The notes: generated by a model from the sequence alone, not told the origin. A stretch of 5,726 bases of DNA from Desulfobacterales bacterium (GCA_030613165.1 JAUWMN010000127.1:1-5726); one strand, 5' to 3'. Positions 1 through 5,726 are shown, counted from the stretch's first letter. Made by a program: numbers and translations.

Positions 1-1
1 G

Positions 2-310
2 GACGTTATTGAAATCCGGGATAAAAAGATATGGATAAAAAATCAACTCTTCACCGCAAACTACGCATCATACTCAGATCCCAGGATATTCCCTACAGCG
101 GTTCGACCACGGGTTAATATAGGCCCGATTACGATACCCCCTCACAGCCTGTTCGTGATGGGGGACAACCGAGATCAGAGTTATGATAGTCGCTTCTGGG
201 GGGTTGTCGATTTTTCCAAGGTAAAGGGAAAGGCTTTTATCATCTACTGGTCGTGGGATAAAGAGAATTTCGGCGTACGCTGGGGTCGGCTCGGTCGACT
301 TGTTGATTAA
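2..310 (+). CDS. lepB: Signal peptidase I, C-terminal fragment (5' end outside window)
   Basis: This is the last 102 residues of a type I (leader) signal peptidase, the inner-membrane serine protease that removes signal peptides from exported proteins on the periplasmic face. The fragment opens with DVIEIRDKKIWIKNQ, the tail of conserved box D (the Gly-Asp-x-Ile-Glu-Ile region just after the catalytic Lys). It continues with the NYASYSDPR segment and then box E, GDNRDQSYDSRFWG (fragment residues 54-67), which is diagnostic for the family. The end WSWDKENFGVRWGRLGRLVD is a normal C-terminus, followed by TAA at 308-310. The catalytic Ser and Lys lie upstream of the window, so activity cannot be judged here; roughly half or more of the protein is missing on the left. 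The next gene, pyrB, is 161 bases away and has its own leader, so lepB is probably not functionally tied to it. Family assignment is very secure. Confidence 0.95.
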   Translation, partial: DVIEIRDKKIWIKNQLFTANYASYSDPRIFPTAVRPRVNIGPITIPPHSLFVMGDNRDQSYDSRFWGVVDFSKVKGKAFIIYWSWDKENFGVRWGRLGRLVD

Positions 311-325
311 AAAGCGCTTTGTCTC

Positions 326-355
326 TTGACTGAACCCTTTTCACAATGTTACTTT
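326..355 (+). promoter_or_regulatory. Candidate sigma-70 promoter for the pyrB leader
   Basis: TTGACT (326-331) matches five of six bases of the -35 consensus. An 18-base spacer ending in TG-T leads to TACTTT (350-355), a weak -10 (three of six) helped by the extended -10 TG at 347-348. A transcript would start near 362 and include the leader ORF and hairpin. The argument for a promoter in this gap is mainly logical: the terminator at 428-462 leaves no room for one between itself and pyrB. The exact boxes are uncertain. Confidence 0.35.
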
Positions 356-380
356 CTGAGAGTAATTTCTGGGGAGCACC

Positions 381-449
381 TTGATTAGTATGCGCAATAA
401 ATTGCCTGTAATGACTCATTTTAGATGCCTCTTTACCTATTCAGGGTAG
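381..449 (+). CDS. Putative pyr leader peptide (22 aa from TTG 381, or 19 aa from ATG 390)
   Basis: A short frame reads [19 protein letters not shown] from ATG 390 and stops at TAG 447-449. A purine-rich GGGGAG at 371-376 lies 4 bases before an in-frame TTG at 381 and 13 bases before ATG 390, so the TTG start (adding I-S after the initiator) has the better spacing. The frame runs through the whole 5' arm of the downstream terminator, and its stop codon falls inside the 3' arm. A ribosome translating it closely behind RNA polymerase would therefore block the hairpin. This resembles the logic of the enterobacterial pyrBI leader peptide, which is longer (44 residues). The peptide itself resembles no protein I recognise and would act in cis through being translated. 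It is too short for coding statistics to help, so confidence is modest. Confidence 0.35.
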   Translation: MISMRNKLPVMTHFRCLFTYSG

Positions 450-462
450 AGAGGTTTTTTTT
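428..462 (+). terminator. Intrinsic terminator / attenuator in front of pyrB
   Basis: CCTCTTTACCT (428-438) pairs with GGGTAGAGAGG (444-454) over 11 pairs, two of them G-U, around a 5-base ATTCA loop. Eight T follow directly (455-462). This is a textbook Rho-independent terminator. It lies 9 bases upstream of the pyrB ATG, too close for any promoter to fit between, so it must sit on the pyrB transcript and most plausibly attenuates it. The 3' arm contains AGAGAGGTT, which resembles part of the PyrR-binding loop consensus (core GAGGYU), but the upstream UCC of that consensus is absent. Coupling to leader translation is the better-supported mechanism. Confidence 0.8.
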
Positions 463-471
463 GGATGTCAT

Positions 472-1410
472 ATGGATTTTGTGAGAAAAGACATTCTGGG
501 CGTTGAGGAATTAACAGGAGCAGAAATAGAGCTCATCCTCGATACCGCGGATTCCATGAAGGAGATATCACATCGTGATATTAAAAAGGTTCCAACACTT
601 CGCGGTAAAACCATTGTCTATTTTTTCCATGAGCCAAGCACCCGGACAATAGCCTCATTTGAGATTGCCGCAAAAAGACTGAGCGCCGACACTGTCAGCA
701 TCTCAGCTTCTACAAGCAGCATAGTCAAAGGAGAAACCCTTATAGACACCTCAAAAAATCTGGAAGCAATGCGTCCCGATGTTATTGTCATTCGGCATCA
801 GGCTTCCGGGGCCCCTCATATGATCGCAAAGAGAGTTCGCGCCTCCGTGATAAACGCCGGCGACGGAATGCACGCCCATCCGACTCAGGCGCTGCTTGAT
901 ATGATGACTGTACGAGAAAAAAAGGGCACGCTTTCAGGTCTCAGGATAGCGATTGTAGGCGATATCGCTCATAGTCGAGTAGCGCGTTCCAATATTATCG
1001 GATTTACAAAAATGGGGTCGAGTGTTGTAGTTGCGGGACCGCCAACCATGATTCCCACAGGGATTGAATCAATGGGGGCAAAGGTCGTCTATTCTATTGA
1101 AGATGCGGCCAGAGACGCTGATGTTATCATGATGCTCCGCATTCAAAAAGAACGGTTGGGAGATTTTCTTTTCCCAAGTGACCGCGAATACGCGAACTTT
1201 TTCGGATTAACCCATGAGGCAGTATCAAAAGCACGAAAAGATGCCTTAATCATGCACCCCGGCCCTATAAACCGAGGGGTTGAAATCCCACCCGAAATCG
1301 CTGACGGACCGCAGTCTGTAATTCTGGACCAAGTAGAAAATGGTGTGGCAGTACGAATGGCCTTACTCTATCTATTAATCGGAGGATCACGTCATGCGTC
1401 TGATAATTAG
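472..1410 (+). CDS. pyrB: Aspartate carbamoyltransferase catalytic subunit
   Basis: This cytoplasmic enzyme joins carbamoyl phosphate and L-aspartate to give N-carbamoyl-aspartate, the first committed step of pyrimidine synthesis. At 312 residues it is full length for a catalytic chain. Visible active-site elements are: STRT (56-59) for carbamoyl phosphate; SSIVKGET with the mobile-loop Lys86; VIRH (Arg108); [10 protein letters not shown] (His136, Gln139); [12 protein letters not shown] (Arg169); MMLRIQKER (Arg223, Gln225) for aspartate; and [12 protein letters not shown] (261-272). One oddity is STRT-I-ASFE, where nearly all relatives have STRTR-x-SFE, so Arg at residue 60 has become Ile. 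The start is ATG 472 with a weak GGA at 463-465, six bases upstream and directly after the attenuator U-tract. The 3' end overlaps pyrC by 17 bases, indicating translational coupling. No pyrI regulatory chain is visible. Ornithine carbamoyltransferase is ruled out by the aspartate-type RIQKER and [11 protein letters not shown] motifs. Confidence 0.97.
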   Translation: MDFVRKDILGVEELTGAEIELILDTADSMKEISHRDIKKVPTLRGKTIVYFFHEPSTRTIASFEIAAKRLSADTVSISASTSSIVKGETLIDTSKNLEAMRPDVIVIRHQASGAPHMIAKRVRASVINAGDGMHAHPTQALLDMMTVREKKGTLSGLRIAIVGDIAHSRVARSNIIGFTKMGSSVVVAGPPTMIPTGIESMGAKVVYSIEDAARDADVIMMLRIQKERLGDFLFPSDREYANFFGLTHEAVSKARKDALIMHPGPINRGVEIPPEIADGPQSVILDQVENGVAVRMALLYLLIGGSRHASDN

Positions 1411-2719
1411 AGGGGGGAGGGTCATAGATCCCGCAAGCAACACCAATGCCGTTAAGGACGTGATCATAGAACGCGGGAAGATAGTTGAGATTAAATCAGA
1501 TGGTAGTAGGGGCGAACCCCTGTGTCCGCCCTCTTTTGAGGATAGAAAAGAGCAAAAGAAACAGAAATCGACAATCATGGACGCTTCCGGCAAGTGGGTG
1601 GTTCCGGGACTTATCGACATGCACACACACCTGCGCGAGCCAGGGCACGAATATAAAGAGACGATAAAAACAGGCGTCCTGGCAGCGGCAGCCGGTGGCT
1701 TCACAACCATCTGTTGTATGCCTAACACCGACCCTGTAAATGACAACCGATCGATTACTGATTACATTCTGAAAAAGGCAAAAGAGGCTTCCCGTGCCCG
1801 CGTTTATCCTGTAGGGGCAATTAGCAAAGGGCTCAAGGGAGAATCATTAGCCGAATTTGGCGAATTGAAAGAAGCAGGAGCAATTGCCGTATCTGATGAC
1901 GGACATCCTGTGATGAACAGTCAACTGATGAGACGGGCCTTAGAATATGCCAGGGGATTCGGTCTTATTGTCATATCTCACTGCGAAGATCTCTACCTCG
2001 CCGGCAAGGGTGTAATGAACGAAGGGGTTATTGCCACCCGCCTCGGTCTGAGAGGTATCCCCAACGCCGTTGAAGCAGGCATGGTAGCCAGAGATATCCT
2101 CCTGGCCGAACTTACAGGGGGACGATTGCACATTGCCCATGTCAGCGCCGAAGATTCCGTACGCTACATACGAGAGGCAAAAAAAAGAGGGGTTCCGGTT
2201 ACAGCGGAAACTGCTCCACATTATTTTTCGCTGACAGAGGAAGCGGTCTTGGACTACGATACAAACGCCAAAATGAATCCCCCGCTTCGCACAAAAGAAG
2301 ATGTCGCCGCCATCCGTGAAGGACTACGCGACGGAACTATAGATGTTATTGCCTCTGACCATGCGCCTCACAGCAGTCTTGAAAAAGAACTGGAGTTCGA
2401 TGCCGCGGCAAACGGAATTGTTGGTTTAGAGACGTCCCTTTCTCTTTCTCTGAAACTTGTCCAAGACGGTATCCTCGATCCAATGACCCTGATTGCCAAG
2501 ATGTCTACAAACCCGGCCCGCATTTTAGGTATCCCTGCTGGTCGATTGACACCGGGCGCCTCTGCGGACCTAACTATTATCGATCCTGAAATACCCCGCA
2601 CCATTGACATCCATTCTTTTAAATCCAAATCTTGTAACAGTCCATTTGACGGATGGCATTTACAAGGGAAGTCAGTCCTCACCATGGTGGAAGGCTCTAT
2701 CGTCTTCGAGGAGATGTAA
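1394..2719 (+). CDS. pyrC: Dihydroorotase, class I
   Basis: This zinc amidohydrolase cyclises N-carbamoyl-aspartate to dihydroorotate, using the product of the gene just upstream. It is 441 residues long, slightly over the usual roughly 425-430 for class I. Metal and active-site residues are visible: [10 protein letters not shown] (His77, His79, Arg81) after the first barrel strand; MPNTDP (109-114) with substrate Asn111; SDDG (167-170), which supplies the class I aspartate ligand in place of a carbamylated Lys; SHCED (His196); IAHVS (His249); and SDHAPH (catalytic Asp322). The start is ATG 1394, preceded by a strong GGAGGA (1381-1386) with 7-base spacing; it lies inside the end of pyrB. The extra length is explained by a segment at about residues 35-59, between the N-terminal beta strands (IVEIKSD) and the [16 protein letters not shown] strand. 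It is encoded partly by a palindromic repeat (see 1506-1531) and followed by a Lys/Gln/Glu-rich stretch. The catalytic set is intact, so the enzyme should be active. Confidence 0.96.
   Translation: MRLIIRGGRVIDPASNTNAVKDVIIERGKIVEIKSDGSRGEPLCPPSFEDRKEQKKQKSTIMDASGKWVVPGLIDMHTHLREPGHEYKETIKTGVLAAAAGGFTTICCMPNTDPVNDNRSITDYILKKAKEASRARVYPVGAISKGLKGESLAEFGELKEAGAIAVSDDGHPVMNSQLMRRALEYARGFGLIVISHCEDLYLAGKGVMNEGVIATRLGLRGIPNAVEAGMVARDILLAELTGGRLHIAHVSAEDSVRYIREAKKRGVPVTAETAPHYFSLTEEAVLDYDTNAKMNPPLRTKEDVAAIREGLRDGTIDVIASDHAPHSSLEKELEFDAAANGIVGLETSLSLSLKLVQDGILDPMTLIAKMSTNPARILGIPAGRLTPGASADLTIIDPEIPRTIDIHSFKSKSCNSPFDGWHLQGKSVLTMVEGSIVFEEM
1506..1531 (+). repeat. GC-rich palindromic repeat-like insertion inside pyrC
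   Basis: Inside pyrC lies a 26-base stretch containing the perfect hairpin AGGGG-CGAA-CCCCT (1508-1521). It also has an alternative outer pairing of GGGCG (1510-1514) with CGCCC (1527-1531). A second small hairpin, CCTC-TTTT-GAGG (1530-1541), follows. The bases encode [10 protein letters not shown] (residues 37-46), a composition unlike the surrounding dihydroorotase fold and absent from typical class I enzymes. From memory, GTAGGGGCGAACCCCTGTG followed by TTCGCCC-like bases is a dispersed repeat in many bacterial genomes; only one copy is present here, so the repeat status cannot be proved from this window. Confidence 0.6.
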
Positions 2720-4093
2720 ATGGCCCACATTCTTGTAGTAGACGATGATCTAAACGTACTCGAATTCCTCGATGAAATGCTTGCCAAGGAGGGATATAAA
2801 GTCTCCTGCGCTGATGATGGCGCAAAAGCCGTTGCAATGTTGAAAAAGAGACCTTATCACCTGCTTCTCTGCGATATTCGCATGGGAAGGCTCTCCGGCC
2901 TGGAAGTCTTAAAAAGGGCAAAAGAAATCCAGCCAAATATAGTCGTAATAATGATATCGGCTTTTGCCACTACAGAGACTGCTGTGGAGGCTATACGACT
3001 CGGCGCTTACGATTATATTCCAAAACCTTTCAAAGTTGGCGAGCTCTCTCAGACCATACGCCGCGCCTTAGAAAGAAAGACCCTGGTCCGGGAAAAAGAG
3101 GAACTTGAGAGAGAGCTGCAACAGACAGTACATTTCGGAAACATTGTCGGCAATAGCCCTCAAATGATGAAAATCTATACACTAATACGGCAGGTAGCAA
3201 AAACCAAGACAAATGTCCTGATCAGCGGAGAAAGCGGAACCGGAAAGGAGTTGATCGCCCAGGCGATCCACAGCAACAGCGATCGTCACAATCGACCGTT
3301 CGTTGTTATCAATTGCGGCGGCATCCCTGAAACCCTGATGGAAAGCGAACTCTGCGGTCATAAAAAAGGGGCGTTCACAGGCGCAATTGATAATAAAAAA
3401 GGCCTTTTTGAAGTGGCGGACGGCGGAACAGTCTTCTTAGATGAGATAGGCGAACTCACCCCGCCTATTCAGGTAAAACTGCTGCGGTTAGTGCAGGAAA
3501 AGGTTTTCAAGCGAGTCGGAGGCACCGATGATATCAGTGTTGACATACGAATCATCTCGGCCACTAATAAAAACCTGGAAGAAGAGGTAATCAAGGGTCG
3601 GTTTAGAGAAGACCTTTATTACCGTCTTAATGTTATACACATCAATGCCCCCCCTCTGCGCGAACGTTCCGACGACCTTCCCTTGCTTGCCCACCATTTC
3701 CTCGAAAAGTATGCAAGGGAGATGGAAAAAGAGATCAATAAGCTCTCCTCATATGCACTTGACATGCTCAGTCGTTATGATTTCCCTGGAAACATCCGGG
3801 AACTCGAGAATATGATTGAACGAAGCGTTGCCCTTTCCTCCACCAACATCATCCTTCCGGAGAGTATCACTCTCTCAACGTTTAAGCGTGGCGCCAATGG
3901 GAAGTCTTCCGCTTTTGATGTTGATATCCCCATATCTGGTTTCAACTTAGTAGATGCACTGAACGACATGGAAAAAAAATATATCCACAAAGCGCTGGAA
4001 ATAACCAACGACAACACAACGAAGGCCGCAGAAATACTCGGGATAAATCTACGCGCTTTTCGATACCGGACAAAAAAATTGAAAATGGAATAA
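2720..4093 (+). CDS. NtrC-family sigma-54-dependent response regulator
   Basis: A 457-residue, full-length cytoplasmic transcription activator with three domains. The receiver domain (about 1-120) has acidic residues Asp8-Asp10, phospho-acceptor Asp52 (LLLCDIRM), Ser80 and Lys102 (PKPF). The AAA+ sigma-54 activation domain (about 140-370) has Walker A GESGTGKE (170-177), the GAFTGA sigma-54 contact loop (217-222), Walker B GGTVFLDEIGE (235-245), sensor I SATN (280-283), arginine-finger region FREDLYYRLNV (Arg296, Arg302) and sensor II PGNIRELEN (356-364). A Fis-type helix-turn-helix follows at the C-terminus (about 428-455, NTTKAAEILGINLRAFRYRTKK). All residues for phosphorylation, ATP hydrolysis and sigma-54 contact are present. 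ATG 2720 is the base after the pyrC TAA, with GAGGAG at 2708-2713 inside pyrC and 6-base spacing, so translation is probably coupled. No histidine kinase adjoins it, and I see no clear -24/-12 promoter in the window. The target genes cannot be named; a specific symbol such as ntrC or atoC would be a guess. Confidence 0.95.
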   Translation: MAHILVVDDDLNVLEFLDEMLAKEGYKVSCADDGAKAVAMLKKRPYHLLLCDIRMGRLSGLEVLKRAKEIQPNIVVIMISAFATTETAVEAIRLGAYDYIPKPFKVGELSQTIRRALERKTLVREKEELERELQQTVHFGNIVGNSPQMMKIYTLIRQVAKTKTNVLISGESGTGKELIAQAIHSNSDRHNRPFVVINCGGIPETLMESELCGHKKGAFTGAIDNKKGLFEVADGGTVFLDEIGELTPPIQVKLLRLVQEKVFKRVGGTDDISVDIRIISATNKNLEEEVIKGRFREDLYYRLNVIHINAPPLRERSDDLPLLAHHFLEKYAREMEKEINKLSSYALDMLSRYDFPGNIRELENMIERSVALSSTNIILPESITLSTFKRGANGKSSAFDVDIPISGFNLVDALNDMEKKYIHKALEITNDNTTKAAEILGINLRAFRYRTKKLKME

Positions 4094-4104
4094 ATCCACA
4101 CACA

Positions 4105-4128
4105 CAATTCCTCAATTCTCCAATTCCC
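4105..4128 (+). repeat. Short tandem repeat, CAATTCYY x3
   Basis: Three consecutive octamers, CAATTCCT, CAATTCTC and CAATTCCC, begin at 4105, 4113 and 4121. They lie 11 bases after the stop of the response regulator gene, preceded by a short CA run. The period is exactly 8 and only the last two bases of each unit vary. The role is unknown; it could be a remnant of a larger intergenic repeat array or simple slippage. No terminator hairpin is visible between the stop codon at 4093 and this array or just beyond it. Confidence 0.5.
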
Positions 4129-4199
4129 TCATCATCTTACAAAATTCTACCTTTTTTTAACTTTTATCTCGAACCAACCGAACATAAGTTAAAAACATT

Positions 4200-4323
4200 G
4201 TAATTACCCAGGTTCACAGTTACGGGGTTCACGGTTCAAGGTTAGAGAGCGATGAAAATTGAATGTTTTTAAGATATTGAACCGTGAACCGTGAACCGTG
4301 AACCCAACAACCTGGGTAATTAC
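4200..4323. mobile_element. MITE-like palindromic element with terminal inverted repeats and target duplication
   Basis: The outer 17 bases TTGTAATTACCCAGGTT (4198-4214) are the exact reverse complement of 4309-4325. An inner arm GGGTTCACGGTTCA (4225-4238) pairs perfectly with 4292-4305, followed by a mismatch and four more pairs (4240-4243 with 4287-4290). The loop is about 43 bases (4244-4286). AAAACATT stands directly outside both ends (4192-4199 and 4324-4331). Taken as an 8-bp target-site duplication, it defines a symmetric 124-bp element beginning and ending GTAATTAC. The identical flank actually extends to 12 bases (AAAACATTGTAA, 4192-4203 and 4324-4335), so a 12-bp duplication with a slightly shorter element is also possible. 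No transposase or convincing ORF lies inside, so it would be non-autonomous. It lies in the gap between the regulator and the HD-domain gene. The family is not identified. Confidence 0.7.
4281..4304. repeat. Heptamer tandem repeat ACCGTGA (about 3.4 units)
   Basis: Three exact ACCGTGA units (4281-4287, 4288-4294, 4295-4301) plus ACC form the right arm of the palindromic element. Degenerate copies of the complementary unit TCACGGT occur in the left arm (TCACAGT 4214-4220, TCACGGT 4229-4235, TCAAGGT 4236-4242). Only the right arm is a clean array, so the two arms have diverged or the right arm was homogenised by slippage. I recall similar TTCACGG heptamer arrays in intergenic regions of other bacteria, but this cannot be confirmed here. 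Confidence 0.7.
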
Positions 4324-4350
4324 AAAACATTGTAACATCTGTCGGGAAAA

Positions 4351-5726
4351 ATGAGTTATCAAGAAGAAATACAGGTAATAGAGCTCTACCATGAGTTCAT
4401 TAATAAGGTGGTCAGCCTAATCGAGGAAAAAGGGCAGTTCTTACAGGGACACTGTGCACGTGTGGCTCGATATGCAAACATCGTGGCTACTGCCATAAAA
4501 CTGCCGTCAGAGCGGATACAAGAAGTATACATAGCCGGGCTTCTTCACGATGTAGGCTATATTGTTATTCGTGAGCCTATCCTCGACAAGACAAACAAAC
4601 TCAGTCGTAAAGACTTTGACAGGATTCGGGCCCATCCCGCCTCAGGCCAGCACATATTAGACCAACTCAACCTCAATCAAAATATCTTACAATACGTCCG
4701 CCATCATCATGAATTCTTTGATGGAACAGGCTATCCTGACGGGCTTGCCGACAACAAAATACCGCTGGGAGCCCGTATCATCGCTTTGGCCGAAGCATTT
4801 GATGCGATGACATCCAAGCGGCCCTATAGAAAGGCATTTACGATAGAGCAGGCGATTGAGGAAATCTTGCTTCAAACAGACAGGCAGTTTGATCCGATGT
4901 TGGCCAAACTCTTCGTTGATCTCATGAAACGTGATCAAAAAACTCGAAAAGAATATCAAACACCGACAGTCGACACAAAACAAAAACAGACCTTAGAGAC
5001 TATCGTACAGGACATCATAGTAGCATTCAAGGAAGGAAAGTTATCACTTCCCGTATTGCCTGAGGTTTTGGAACATATCCAAAAAGTATTGCTCGATCCA
5101 AACACAAATATGGAAGATGCCGCATCTGTTATTCGCGGGGACGTCAAGATATCAACGTCTCTGGTCGCGCTGGCCAACAGTCCCTACTATAGAAGAGTAC
5201 AAAAAGTCGAATCCGTAGAGCAGGCCGTGTCGCGGCTTGGGTTTAAGGAAACGTCTAAACTGGCCACCCTGATCGCTAATAAAAATTTATATAAGTGCGA
5301 TAAAAAAAGATATAAGGTCCTTATGATCCAGTGTTGGAAACATGGCCTTGCCTGTGCCTACCTTGCACATTTTCTTGCTCGACAGCTTCGCCTTCAGGAC
5401 TCAGAAGAGTATTTTACCATGGGTCTCATACATGATATCGGAAAGGGGCTGCTGATTCATGCTATAAGCAAGGTACTCAAGGATAAAAATCTTTCTATCG
5501 AATTTGAAACTTCCGAGGTCAACGAGGTTGTCCAAAAGATGCACACTTCCTTCGGCGCCGCACTCCTAAAGCAATGGGGATTTTCCGACAGATATGTATT
5601 TATCGCCAAACAGCATGAAACAACATCAAACAAAGGCAATGTCCCTCTTGAATTGCAAGTCATTCAACTGGCTAACTTATTGACACGCGAACTCGATTGC
5701 AGGCCATGTTCTCACGAAGGGGAGGA
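4351..5726 (+). CDS. HD-GYP + HDOD domain signalling protein, N-terminal 458 residues (3' end outside window)
   Basis: An open frame from ATG 4351 to the right edge carries two HD-superfamily domains; no membrane segment or receiver domain is seen. The first (about 25-175) is HD-GYP, a family that typically hydrolyses the second messenger cyclic di-GMP. It has GHCARV (His34), LLHDVG (His66-Asp67), AHPASG (His95), HHHEFFDGTGYP (118-129, with GYP) and AFDAMTSKRPYR (149-160). Two positions differ from the common pattern: the Lys after HDxG is Tyr70, and the Asp before FDAMTS is Glu148. After a linker comes an HDOD domain (about 232-425). It starts LPVLPEVLEHIQ and has ANSPYY (275-280), AVSRLGF, WKHG (His331), LIHDIGKG (His361-Asp362), MHTSFGAALLKQWGF (His398) and KQHE (His422). 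HDOD domains are usually protein-interaction or regulatory modules. The start has only a weak GGGA at 4344-4347, but TAA at 4333-4335 blocks a longer frame. Its 5' region abuts the repeat element (25 bases from the inverted repeat to ATG). The C-terminus is unknown. Confidence 0.9.
   Translation, partial: MSYQEEIQVIELYHEFINKVVSLIEEKGQFLQGHCARVARYANIVATAIKLPSERIQEVYIAGLLHDVGYIVIREPILDKTNKLSRKDFDRIRAHPASGQHILDQLNLNQNILQYVRHHHEFFDGTGYPDGLADNKIPLGARIIALAEAFDAMTSKRPYRKAFTIEQAIEEILLQTDRQFDPMLAKLFVDLMKRDQKTRKEYQTPTVDTKQKQTLETIVQDIIVAFKEGKLSLPVLPEVLEHIQKVLLDPNTNMEDAASVIRGDVKISTSLVALANSPYYRRVQKVESVEQAVSRLGFKETSKLATLIANKNLYKCDKKRYKVLMIQCWKHGLACAYLAHFLARQLRLQDSEEYFTMGLIHDIGKGLLIHAISKVLKDKNLSIEFETSEVNEVVQKMHTSFGAALLKQWGFSDRYVFIAKQHETTSNKGNVPLELQVIQLANLLTRELDCRPCSHEGE

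Noticed and set aside
349..365. Hairpin TTACT...AGTAA after lepB as a terminator
   Set aside because: The stem is only about seven weak A/T-rich pairs with no T-run after it, and it overlaps the possible -10 region.
444..457. PyrR-binding loop
   Set aside because: AGAGAGGTT resembles the 3' half of the consensus, but the expected UCC just upstream is absent and the bases are fully used as the terminator's 3' arm.
428..462. Terminator read as the end of the lepB transcript only
   Set aside because: It ends 9 bases before the pyrB ATG, leaving no room for a pyrB promoter downstream, so it must also lie on the pyrB transcript. It may serve both roles.
1387..1746. Minus-strand open frame opposite the start of pyrC, and similar frames at 1940-2221, 2368-2787, 2697-2936, 3775-4107 and 4687-5177
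   Set aside because: They lie antisense to clearly conserved genes and their translations show no recognisable domain; they are shadow frames.
1811..1819. GTAGGGGCA in pyrC as a second copy of the inserted palindrome
   Set aside because: The similarity stops after nine bases and the encoded P-V-G-A-I-S is the normal conserved dihydroorotase sequence.
4094..4350. Sigma-54 (-24/-12) promoter for the HD-domain gene
   Set aside because: No TGGC-N8-TGC-like pair was found in the gap by eye. A clear sigma-70 promoter was not found either.
4204..4392. Minus-strand 62-residue open frame across the palindromic element
   Set aside because: It consists largely of translated inverted and heptamer repeats and runs into the HD-protein gene; there is no sign of a real protein.
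1..5726. tRNA, rRNA, CRISPR array or origin of replication
   Set aside because: No cloverleaf, regularly spaced repeat-spacer pattern or box cluster was seen; the short repeats at 4105-4128 and 4281-4304 are tandem and have no spacers.

Overview
The window looks like a chromosomal segment of a free-living Gram-negative bacterium of mid-range GC. The best guess is Desulfobacterota or a similar 'deltaproteobacterial' or Nitrospirota-like lineage. This rests on a sigma-54-type NtrC regulator, an HD-GYP/HDOD signalling protein, a pyrB-pyrC pair and interspersed palindromic repeats. It is an inference from gene style, not a phylogenetic placement.

Layout, all genes on the + strand. (1) 2-310: the C-terminal end of type I signal peptidase (lepB), cut by the left edge. 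(2) 311-471: a compact regulatory leader with a possible promoter (326-355), a possible short leader-peptide ORF (381 or 390 to 449) and a strong intrinsic terminator hairpin with eight T (428-462). The hairpin ends only 9 bases before the pyrB start codon, so it is best read as a pyr attenuator. (3) 472-2719: pyrB (aspartate carbamoyltransferase catalytic chain) and pyrC (class I dihydroorotase), overlapping by 17 bases. These are steps 2 and 3 of de novo UMP synthesis. pyrC carries an in-frame insertion of a GC-rich palindromic repeat-like sequence. (4) 2720-4093: an NtrC-family sigma-54 response regulator that starts on the base after the pyrC stop codon, so it appears to be in the same operon; no partner kinase is visible. 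(5) 4094-4350: a gap holding an 8-base-period tandem repeat and a MITE-like hairpin of about 124 bp. The hairpin has perfect terminal inverted repeats, a flanking 8-bp direct repeat and internal heptamer repeats. (6) 4351 to the right edge: the N-terminal 458 residues of an HD-GYP + HDOD signalling protein that runs out of the window.

The pyr genes form one translationally coupled unit, with the regulator apparently hitchhiking on it or co-expressed with it. The HD protein is separated by the repeat element and may be transcribed independently. I see no wholly new multi-gene system. The most interesting points are the attenuator with a leader ORF terminating inside the hairpin, the repeat accommodated inside PyrC, the MITE-like insertion with apparent target duplication, and the two-HD-domain protein.
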